Shown here in pieces: positions 42,086 to 51,370 of a DNA stretch of 64,000 nt. The notes beneath the pieces are model-generated. The model ran no database searches, was not told where the DNA came from, and saw only the letters and a program-made list of their open reading frames with translations. The DNA lies in the NCBI GenBank assembly GCA_012295275.1, contig CM022674.1, positions 6,605,936 to 6,669,935 on the forward strand, given 5' to 3'. A program made the translations under genes and the position numbers. Every line of letters starts with the position of its first letter. The first letter of the stretch is position 1. The DNA comes from Chrysomallon squamiferum. Taxonomy: Eukaryota; Mollusca; Gastropoda; Neomphalida; Peltospiridae.

Positions 42086-42434
42086 ATTTCCTTAATATTT
42101 CTATGTTGATGTAAATTGTCAAAATAACTTTTTTTCCTTGTCAAAGCATATCTACACCAATGTGAAGAAAATAGGTATACAAAATTCAGATTTTTATAAA
42201 TAATTTGTGCTAATAATCCCAAGTTTCAATGATACAAGACTAATTGGTTATGTTTCAAACTACTGTGGATAGAATAAATTAAAATAAATAGATAATTATT
42301 TATTTAAATCAATGAATACCATTGCTTGTGTTTCCATTTATTCCAATAACATCTGTTTTTTCAAGGACTTCTTGTGTACAAGGCTGGAATGGCAGCAGTG
42401 ATGAAACATTACTTGGAATGAGATTTGGCCTCAT
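13699..42434 (-). CDS. AHCTF1: ELYS / AHCTF1 nucleoporin, 39 coding exons
   Basis: ELYS binds chromatin and recruits the Nup107-160 complex to start nuclear pore assembly after mitosis, and is also at kinetochores. I identified it by clear family resemblance along the conserved half. The N terminus (MRPNLIPSNVSSLLPF) matches the ELYS start. A beta-propeller region is followed by an alpha-helical domain with segments such as LPLTDIEERHLVSFL and RNMIVDGYTRLLP. A long Ser/Thr/Pro and Lys/Arg-rich tail carries RTPHSILKVRKRTP. Thirty-nine coding exons join in phase, from ATG at 42434 to the stop at 13699, giving about 2070 residues, near the usual 2200-2270 of vertebrates. Two places are disturbed: the 3' end of exon 26 (about 24912) and frame breaks inside exon 33 (17294-18582). 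The intron after exon 9 uses a GC donor. Identity is near certain; tail details are less sure. Confidence 0.95.
18600..20205 (-). repeat. 79-bp tandem array carrying ELYS exon 32's 3' end and 5' splice site
   Basis: Twenty units, spaced 77-79 bp and counted by the TAGTAAAG core from 18686 to 20178, fill the intron after ELYS exon 32. Read on the minus strand, each unit contains a copy of the last roughly 43 coding bases of exon 32, then TTAG|GTGTGTAAAA, the exon's donor, then about 36 bases of intron. The right-most unit is the real exon end (boundary at 20156). Most units keep the GT; at least two (near 18973 and 19446) have AT instead. A diverged unit type with GATATTTATTC recurs after units 1, 8, 14 and 18, suggesting higher-order amplification. 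Confidence 0.9.
20450..20730. repeat. AAT/AAC trinucleotide array in ELYS intron 31
   Basis: TAAA, then AAT repeats with AAC interruptions, cover about 280 bp between exons 31 and 32. A similar AAT array (21168-21300) follows exon 31 on its other side. Poly-Ile, Leu and Tyr frames here are artefacts. Confidence 0.9.
24351..24930 (-). repeat. Tandem array carrying ELYS exon 26's 3' end and 5' splice site
   Basis: About six units of roughly 77-114 bp share a core around GTGGATGGTGGGAATTCATT, which on the minus strand includes the last coding bases of exon 26. Two units (donors near 24620 and 24808) retain the full exon end and GTAAGT. Others have lost it through internal deletions. The unit attached to the real exon body (about 24905-24930) lacks the roughly 20-bp segment that held the donor. 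Confidence 0.85.
26750..27215 (-). repeat. Degenerate repeats resembling ELYS exon 23's 3' end and donor
   Basis: Intron 23 of ELYS contains five or six diverged segments of roughly 70-90 bp with the theme (C)TGGCTAGAAG...GTAAGTTTCA. They sit near 26757, 26840, 26915, 26975 and 27050, plus the exon edge at 27192, where the sequence reads ACCCATTGGCTAGCAGAACAG. The similarity to the exon end and donor is partial but recurrent. It looks like an older array of the same kind as those at exons 14, 26 and 32. Confidence 0.55.
27370..27545 (-). repeat. Duplicated ELYS exon 23 acceptor edge with CAAT/TAAA tracts
   Basis: The edge CTTCTGAAAGGCTTCCTGAACATAAA of exon 23 (boundary 27382) is followed by ATCA and TAAA tetranucleotides. 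It recurs at about 27475-27500 as CTTCTGGAAGTCTTCCTGAACATAAA, followed by the same kind of TAAA tract. On the minus strand the copy keeps a TTCAG acceptor-like site. Confidence 0.7.
29990..30400. repeat. TAAA/GATA-rich minisatellite in ELYS intron 18
   Basis: A compound array of TAAA, GATA and AAAT units contains a longer repeat, about 75 bp, with GCAGATAAATAAATAA, at roughly 30081, 30161 and neighbouring positions. It has no coding content and separates ELYS exons 18 and 19. Confidence 0.75.
31965..32350. repeat. Degenerate triplet-phased repeat in ELYS intron 15
   Basis: About 380 bp is built almost wholly of AGT, GTA, GTG, ATA, GCA and similar triplets in constant phase. It leaves a plus-strand frame open, with Ser/Asn/Gly then Val/Ala codons. 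It lies between ELYS exons 15 and 16 and is best read as an ancient degenerate trinucleotide array, not a gene. Confidence 0.7.
33063..33740 (-). repeat. Tandem array carrying ELYS exon 14's 5' end and 3' splice site
   Basis: About ten copies of a 45-70 bp unit lie in the intron upstream of ELYS exon 14. On the minus strand most read TTTTAG|GTGCTGTATGAAAT, followed by more exon sequence. Most therefore carry an acceptor-like AG and the first roughly 30 coding bases of exon 14. The true exon boundary is at 33092, the left-most copy. Copies near 33116, 33227, 33281, 33372, 33422, 33487, 33551 and 33617 vary, and the right-most near 33687 is degraded. Confidence 0.88.
33932..42434 (-). other. 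AHCTF1: ELYS coding exons 1-13: beta-propeller region
   Basis: Exons in gene order: 42320-42434, 41617-41870, 40917-41046, 39992-40132, 39213-39284, 38390-38498, 37494-37619, 36857-36941, 36231-36399, 35704-35842, 35100-35190, 34240-34333, 33932-33993. Each boundary has GT-AG sites and the phases match throughout, except that exon 9 ends at GCAAGT (GC donor). They encode about residues 1-529. Recognisable propeller strands include GLATYNTGMVCLFDF, FGGFQLWKLYNP, TYQEPENDP and ALFDINRWYHAQMP. The phrase TPLPPEQHFYPSALTF in exon 12 marks the exit from the propeller, as in vertebrate ELYS. Confidence 0.92.
41990..42082. repeat. Uninterrupted GA microsatellite, about 46 copies
   Basis: A perfect AG/GA tract of about 92 bp lies in ELYS intron 1, about 120 bp from exon 2. 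Such long perfect tracts are usually length-polymorphic. The flanking open frames (Arg-Glu or Leu-Ser repeats) are artefacts. Confidence 0.95.
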
Positions 42435-43520
42435 CTTGTTTTACTGCTTTTTCCCTTTAAAACATAAAACAAAATTAGCATCAAAGTCGTTATTATTTTC
42501 AACTGACTGGAAGTTTCAGTTTTATATCTTCACTTTAACACTGTATTGCGTATATACTGTGCAGCATGATGGTTACCAGCATCTGGAAATTACAACAATT
42601 TATTGAATCTTATCTGAGGTTCTATTAACAAAATTAAAACATTTAAAAATTATTATTATTTTTTTTTTTTAAACAACCTGAAATTAGTATATTTTGTTCA
42701 GTTATCTTAAGTATTCCCATTTTTAGACAATTATGCTCGATTTATAAAAAAAACTCAGTTAATATGATATGTTAATTAAGAAAAAAGGTCCTATTATAAT
42801 TTTTATGTACGACCAACTTAATATAAATATCATAATATCATATGTAAGAAAGATTTCCATTACTCATTTACTCAAATTACTGTATGAAATTTCCAAAACT
42901 CAATTCATATTTGTAACTAAAGTTACTGATGTGTCTGACAGTAATAGAAAATAAATCAATAAAACCAAAATTTGTAATAAAAACTAACAATTCAGAATTC
43001 ACAACACCGATACTAGTGATAATCATACTGCAATGCCAATAGTATAGACTAGTCTACACTGTCAACAGTCGATACGATCTCCATTGAATAAAATGCATTA
43101 TAGAAGTATTTCGAATCATCCCATTTTGTTTGATTTCTAAAAATATGTTTAGTCTGACTTTATACTAATACCTGATTCTATTATCCTCTTACGATTAATT
43201 TACTAGAGTATAAACGATCACATGCCGTTGATTAGCGATCATGGTTCGTAAATTTTGTCCGGCGCCAAGAGTGTCTTTCGAATTCCCAACGTAATTTCTG
43301 TTGACTGTAAGATATCGGAATGTGCACAGAAAAAAACACGTTTTTACAAATAATATTTTCAACAATTAACTGTACATCACAAAGAAGCTTACACTAACAA
43401 ATAAATTGAAAATCATTTTAAGACAACAAAAACTAATGAAAACTTTCAAACTACCGCCATCTGCATTTGTACCGTTTAAAAACCGTCTTTGGTTTTAGAG
43501 CATCCGTAATCGAAATATAA
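42435..43520 (-). promoter_or_regulatory. ELYS 5' UTR and probable promoter region
   Basis: The ATG exon is preceded on the minus strand by an AG-ended stretch (CAGTAAAACAAG directly before ATG), so a 5' UTR intron is possible. A more GC-balanced segment at about 43200-43520 includes GGCGCCAA (43261-43268), E2F-like in reverse. It also has GCAGATGGCGGT on the minus strand (43453-43464), which resembles the YY1 element common just after start sites of housekeeping genes and is in the ELYS sense orientation. This is inference only. Confidence 0.35.
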
Positions 43521-43629
43521 CCTTCGTTTGTCAATTGAAAAAAATGGAATGGAAACATATATAGACAGTTCGATGCTTCTGTTATTTGTATTTATTCATT
43601 TATTCATTTATTATTATTATTATTATTAT

Positions 43630-43650
43630 TAGTAGTAGTAGTAGTAGTAA

Positions 43651-43739
<89 letters not shown>

Positions 43740-43740
43740 T
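43630..43740. repeat. TAG/GTA trinucleotide microsatellite
   Basis: About 110 bp of almost perfect AGT/TAG repeat, with one TAA interruption, follows a TTA tract upstream of ELYS. It produces a poly-Ser artefact frame. Confidence 0.95.
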
Positions 43741-43994
43741 ACTTACTTATTATTATTTTATATGCCATGACCAGGTACTCATTAATTATATTGAAACAAC
43801 CTCCTCAGCTTGAATTGTCAACAGACCCTTTGCTTTTAAAATATCACCAGCTATTTTATTATTTTTATTTTATTTTCATTTATTTATTTTTATTATATAT
43901 TTATTATTTTTTGGTTACTTTGCATAATAACAAAAATAAGGTACTGAGAATATGGAGATGTAAGAGAAATGAAAATTAAGTAACATCCATTTAC

Positions 43995-43999
<5 letters not shown>

Positions 44000-44056
<57 letters not shown>
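44000..44056. repeat. TC microsatellite, about 28 copies
   Basis: A perfect TC tract of about 57 bp lies between ELYS and the SLC35F6-like gene. It has no coding content. Confidence 0.95.
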
Positions 44057-44059
<3 letters not shown>

Positions 44060-44799
44060 GATTTACAGACACCAAATACCTATACCATTAAACAAAAATG
44101 AAAATAAAAACAAAATGTTCGATAATTTTATGAAAAATCGTTTATTAAAAACAACTGTACAAATTTTAAGAATATATAATTTTATCAATACAAAAATATA
44201 TCTATGAAATCTTACAAAAAAAAAAAAAAAAAAAAAAAAACCCCACCTAGAAAATTGTTTTATAAACAATCAAAATAAAAAATAAAAAGTAAATTTTGAC
44301 ATCATCATAACAAAAACATTTCTGAAACTTTTGAGAGATATTTTAATAGGTGTATGAGACACATCAAAGCCACAGAAACAGTTTTAAAAAAATGTAAAAT
44401 TCAGCTTTATCAGAAATTTGATAAATAGCAAAAAATAAATAAATAAAAATAAAATGAAAATGAAATGAAATAAAATAAAATAAAAAGATAAATAAATAAA
44501 TAAAAATTTTAAAAATTGGTAAATAAATAAAAACTGTGAAAACTGATAACTGGTTGCATTAAACTAGTTTAACCAAAAATTAGAAAATAATAAAATGAAA
44601 TAAGCACAATAACTTGAGATGAGTTCAGTATCTCAGACAAAATGCTGCAAATCAAGATAGTCATGATGTTTTGGGAAAATATTTTCTATTTTGCATTTAT
44701 CTTATTTATCAGATCTGTGTTAAAAATGTTTGTTGAATGCAGATTTCTAGTCTTGTCTAGGATTGTTAATGCAATATATTTACAGACTAACAACAAAGA

Positions 44800-44838
<39 letters not shown>

Positions 44839-46144
44839 TTATAATTATAACAAGAATAATAATATTAATAACAATATAATAACACAGTATAATAATAATA
44901 GTAATAAAATAATTAATATTAATTAATAATAACAATATAATAGTAATAATAATAATAAAAATATTATCAGTAATATTAATAATAATATCTTTTCAGACCT
45001 ATGATTCCTAATTATAGTTAATATATATATATACTGGGGGGTGTTATGAACACAAAACTAGTCCACTAAGCCACATTTACAGTAAGCAGGATGTTATGTG
45101 TAAAAATACATCAAAAACAAAAACAAAAATGTAATTAGATATAATTAAAAGAATTAAATACACACATAATCACACGTAATAATTTTTTGTAATAATTACA
45201 TATATACATCAATTATTTTATTATGTAATAAAAAGGATGTGGGCTTTATTATGATTTTGTTTAATGGTATTAATTTTTAAATACGTATATCATATAATTA
45301 TTATAAAATTATTTTTATCAAAATACTGTTTTTAAATGTCTGAATAATGACTTTAGTGAAATTACCTGTTTCTTTATTGTTTGTTAAAATATTCTTTTAC
45401 ATATAAATGAATGTGTCTGTGTTTTGGTGATTTTTTAAAGATTTTTCAAAATAAAATATTAATCAGTATTAATTAATTACATTAATATTCAGGAAAATGG
45501 ATTAATGCCTCTCAGATATATATATATGTGTGTGTTTTGATATCTTTCCCCACTGATATTTGTAACAAGTGAAATTTCTGGAATTCAGTTTAGATTTTTA
45601 AATAATTAGGCATGGGGAATAATAAAAATAAATACATAAATAAAATGAAATATGAAATAAAATAAAATAAAATAAAATAAAATGAAATAAAATTATTATT
45701 TATTTATTTATTTACTTTCCCCCATGCTTTTTTATGCAACTTTTAGAAGATCTGAAACTAATATTTTTGTTACTTAGTAACCTTGGAAAATCAGTAAGTC
45801 TTTGTATGTATATATATAAACAAATATACATGAAAAAAAATTCAAACTATATCTACACTTTGGTCACTTTGTAACAAAGACAGATTGTTGTGCATTTTTT
45901 TATATTTCTCTGCTGTCACAACACAACTACACCTCATAAAAATCAAAAAATACATATCCATTTTCTTGCAATGCCAATAGACTGCTATTGTATTATTATA
46001 TTTTATTATAAGTAAACCTATCACACCAAGTCACACAAGAAAATCTTATCTAATCTTTGGAAGTATATTAACTGTTTTTCAAATTATATTTTACATGGAT
46101 TATACAATATACAAAAATTAAAAAAAAAAAAAATACCCAGTAAC

Positions 46145-46179
<35 letters not shown>

Positions 46180-46495
46180 CAATAATAATAATAACCAAAT
46201 AAAAAATTTAAAAAAACACATACAGTTTATACATAATCCCCATAAATAACAAATGAACATTTTTGAAAACGACATTTTCAAAATACAGATTCATAAGTCT
46301 GGAATTATTATAAAGTAAATTTTTTTTGGAACAGCTGTCTTTAATATTACAGATTATAGGAATGTTTTTTTCCAAGTTGAGTACTGAAGATTTCAGCTTC
46401 ATTTATCTTTACTTCTTTCACCAGATGACTTTATGTGGCTCCATTATCTTGAATTGCTGCAACAGCAAATAATTTAGAGTTATTTCCCTTGAGAT

Positions 46496-47828
46496 TCAAG
46501 AAACCTTAATTCTTTGTCTTACATCATATTCTACTCTATTAGGGTCTTTCACCACCTCAGGTGCTGCAAACAAATGTATAAGCTTTTCAGTCTGCATATC
46601 TGTTCATAAACAAATGTAGATTTTTAGACAAATTTAGACAAACAGCGTCTTAGTCAGGCAAATTCACTAAAGTTATCTTATCTCTATGAAAAAGTAAACT
46701 AGTATTGATAATTATTAACTGATACAATTAATTTGAAATGTATATATAATTATAAAGTGGTATATATCATTTGAAATGCATAAATAATTATAAACTGGTA
46801 TATTTAATTCAATTTGAAATGCACATTAATTATAAATTTGAATATATAATTTGAAATTTATATATAATTATAAACAAGTTATATTTAATTTGAAATTTAT
46901 ATATAATTATAACTGGTCTATTTAATTTGAAATATTTATATACAAGTTGAAATGTGTATATAATTATAAACTGGTACGATTAATTTGAAATTTATACATA
47001 ATTATAAACCGGTATAAATAATTTAAAATGTATATATAATTAAAAACTGGTATATCAGTAAAAAAAAAAAAAAAAAAAAGATTGTTATAAATACAAAAAA
47101 AGTTCAAAACTATAAATTTCAGTACTATCCTTTTACCAGTATTTACCTAATACGATAATGAAAGAAATGATAAAACAATTAATACATTTTTTATACTTAC
47201 ACCCGTAGTCATGATGATTATGTGGTAACAGAGAATGGGTATCTTCTGCTCCAGGCAGGGTTGGTTCAGGACAGTTCAGCATTCGTCGGATGCGAAGATA
47301 TATTCCGTAGAAGACAATGTCGTAGTAAAACATGATGCCGATCACGAGAAGGACATAGCCAGAGAGCATAATAAGTTGGCACGGGACCAGCCAATTTGTT
47401 AGGCCCCAGCAAAAATTTTGCCACCTACATAGCAGAAACACAGTGAAGACAATGAGGGACGGTATGTTGTCGAGAACCATCCTAGAAACAGCGCCGTGGT
47501 CATGGTTTTTGGCTATGTTGATGCCAAAGTAGTAGTAGAAGCAGGTGCTGACTATACTGACTGAAAAAAAAGAAGTGAACAAATACAGTCTTTGATATTA
47601 TTCTAAATTTATTTTCATTAACTTCTTTCAATTTATTTTAAAATAAAAAAAAGAACAGTAGTAATATAATAATCAAAAAGTAAAGAAAGTTTCAAATAAA
47701 AATAAAAAAAATAATAATAATAATTTTAAAAAGAAGAGATAATAATAATTATAAATAAAAATGCGAATAATAATTAAGAATATTAAAAAAAGATAATAAA
47801 ATGTAAATAGGAGATAATAATGATTAAC

Positions 47829-47865
<37 letters not shown>

Positions 47866-50800
47866 ATGTAATAATAATCTACTTTGTTACTACTAGTCAA
47901 TAATTTCATTCAGTCACCTCAAACAACATATCAATGTAATGTTTATTGCCAAAAACAAATGAAGAAGAAACATTTGTATAGCACACTGTACACTTCATGT
48001 GTATTGTAATTTTTTTAAACATTATTTCTCTGTCTGCATGTTTCCAGTGAAATGTCATTTTCCATCCTGTCTGTTTTTTGGGGGAAATCAAGCCATCTAA
48101 GGCAGGAAGTGTGCAATCCATGGAGATCCATTGTTGATGATTCTTTCCTAGTAATCTGGAACAAGTACAGGTTGAACCAGTGAAGCTTTGAGTAAAAAGT
48201 GGCAAAATAATGCATGCACTGTACTGTATTACAGACTCTTGTTACAACTTACATAGCTATAAATCTAATTCAAGCTTACTGGATTTATTTATAGCAAATT
48301 GTTAGTCCTATAGCAGTAGTTTTCACCTAACAGTTTGCACCTATGTGTGTATATGCAGCTTTACTGCAACCTTAAACTGTCACTCTATCTTTTGAGTCCT
48401 TTATGCCAAAAGGTGGAGCCTCAGGATCTGTGGCTAAGACCTTACGAGGCAAACAAACAGCAGTTTCATCTGCATTGCAGATTTGCTCTGGCGATAAATT
48501 TTCACTGGTCACTAAATTTTCAAACTAAAGCAGCAGCTTCATCAGTACCTTTGTTTTCTCAGCATACACAATGTTGATTGATACCATGCCTCAGACTAGG
48601 AAGCCAGCCACTGGAATATTCAAAGTGTCCCTGAATATTTAATATTTCATTTCCACCTGTGTTTGCTTTCTTCTTTCAGAGTTTTTAGATTTTGATATCT
48701 GTATCTGTATAGCAGCATCAAGCAGCATCAGACTGCTGTGATGGATGTAAACAGCTTGGAGTGCTGGTGTTGCTGCTGCTGCTGCCCAACTGACCATCAT
48801 CCACACTAATGACTGTCAGATTCAAATCCCTATCCTCTACCATTCAAGCTGCTGGACTAGTGAGATACAACCTGTATTATAGTCAAGCAACACAATGATT
48901 ATTGTTGGATCTATCCTCATCATCACACACAAAGCACTATTTGCGATTCCAGTCAGCTGTATCATAACAAAATATCAAACATCTTGTAATGTCACATTCT
49001 ACTTAAGGGAAGGTTGATTAATAGGTTACTTGCTGCTAATCTATAACATTAATTGACAGCCTTTGTTTTGCTCTCTAATACTATCACAGCCCAAACAAGA
49101 AAATGTCTTGAAGTATATATTCTTTAGTCAAAACATAACTTCCAAAATCATAAGCCCTCCTTTCCCCCCAACATCCTCTCCAGAAAATTTTGAGAATTTA
49201 CTTACGGATTACTGATATGGAAGCACGCCATGAGTTTTTCATCTGTATAAAAGCATCAATAAAATCTTCCAGTCGATGAGGATAAACTTTGTTGAATCCA
49301 CCAACATTAATGAAGTAGAAGATAACCACCAGGATCAAAGACAGGATAAACCCATAAACACCTGTAATAATCAGTGTGTTAAATATCTGTAATAATCGGT
49401 GTGTTAAATATCTGTAATAATCAGTGTGTTAAATATCTGTAATAATCAGTGTGTTAAATATCTGTAATAATCAATGTGTTAAATATCTGTAATAACAAAT
49501 ATATAAATATCTGTGATAGATATAATTAAATATGATAAATAATTGTCATAATCAATGTGTTAAATATCTGTAATAACAAATATATAAACACCTGTAATAA
49601 TCAACGTGTTAAATATCTGTAATAACAAACATATAAATATCTGTGATAAACATAATAAATATCTATAATAACAAATATGATAAATATCTGTGATAAACAT
49701 AATAAATATCTGCAATAACAAATATGATAAATATCTGTGATAAACATAATAAATATCTGTAATAACAAATGTGATAAATATCTGTGATAATTTCACTATG
49801 GTGGCAATTTGATTATTTCTGAAAATTGCGTACACTGATTGTCTTACTCCTCTTGAAAACTAACTGATTCTTACAGTTTATCAGTGGATACGTCACATAA
49901 GAAGACATCAGTATCAAATGACATAATTTCACCTTAATCAAAACTTGATACCTACCTAAAAACTGTCAAAAGAGTATTCTGTCATACTGCATGAAACCAC
50001 AAAAAGACAACTAACCATGCATTAATTTTTAAAATATATTTTCTAACTGTCCTTGGTCAAAATCACGTGTGTCCAAACTTGCAGATAAGATAAGCTAATT
50101 GTATTTCAGCACTTTTCGTCTGCCCTGAATACTATACTCACAGTCATGATTAGTATAGATTATTAAAAAAATTAATTTCAGTTTGATAATCATTTATTCA
50201 AAATGCTTGTGATGGGACAACAAGTATTTTGGAAAAAGGATCTGTTTCACATATACCACATATAAAAATAATCAGCAGGATTTTTTTAATATAATATTTT
50301 TGACAATAAAACAGTCTGATGTCACAGTTTCTGCTGATCTGAAAAAGGTTAAGTGATAAATCTTACCTTCAATGCCAACAGCCAGTAATGGACTAATGTC
50401 ATGTTTTTTAACAAATCTCTGCTCCAAGATGACCTGTATCGAGGTCATTATCATCGCCATGACAATGAGAAGATCCCCTGAAAGAACCAATCAAAAAGTA
50501 GCATATTTAAAATAAAAAAAAAAAAAAAAATGAGTAAATGAATTTCGAGATATTTAATAAGTTACCTAATTTAGAATGAAGAAATAAAAATTTAATAACA
50601 TATTCAAAATATTTTTAATTTTTGGCATCATATGCCAGTATTGAAGACAGACAATCATTAAAATTTATTATGCAGTTATAAAAAACCCATTATTTTATAA
50701 AGCGTAAGAATAATAATTAAAAAAAATTTAATTTGTTCCTGGGAATTAGAATTTTCTATATATCATGAAGCATAACCACATTAATGCCAAGATACGCATT

Positions 50801-50887
50801 CAAATTTCAACTAATATGTTTTGTAATTTATTTTTGGTGATACAAGATGGAGTCCTTAAACACAACACCATGTGTGTGAAATGAGCT

Positions 50888-50923
<36 letters not shown>

Positions 50924-50951
50924 TCCCTCTTCCTCTCTCCCCCTCTCTTTC

Positions 50952-51003
<52 letters not shown>

Positions 51004-51335
51004 CAAACAAACAAACACACCAAAACACTGCAAACAAATATATAAATAAATACAAAATACATTTAAAGACAAAAAGTAAGAAAAACAGAACTACCAAGAA
51101 AAGGATACCTGCGGCAATTCCATATTTGTCGTATTTTGCAGACTGGAAGAAAATGTAGTCCCTCAAGCCAACGACTCCCATAGCAACAACAGAGACACAG
51201 ATCCCAAACCACATCCTCTTCTGCAGAGGTGTTGCTAGGAAAGCAACAGACAACAAAGCCGTGAAAAATGTGACAGTTCCTAAAATACAAACAAATAAAA
51301 TTATTTAGTTTAATTTTTGTACAAAAAAAAAAAAA

Positions 51336-51370
<35 letters not shown>

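Larger units (their letters stand above)
43521..46495. other. Intergenic repeats between ELYS and SLC35F6-like gene
   Basis: No gene is visible. The stretch contains a long TAG array (43630-43740), a perfect TC array (44000-44056), TAA/TAT trinucleotides (about 44800-44990), TAAAA pentanucleotides (about 44455-44510 and 45655-45690), and TAA (46145-46195). The left part, near 46000-46495, probably contains the 3' UTR of the minus-strand SLC35F6-like gene. Confidence 0.65.

Noticed and set aside
43586-43813. Poly-Ser frame upstream of ELYS.
   Set aside because: Pure translation of the TAG microsatellite.
47906-48215. Frames of 66-99 codons left of the transposase fragment.
   Set aside because: They may be frameshifted transposase continuation, but no motif is clear, so I did not extend the element call over them.
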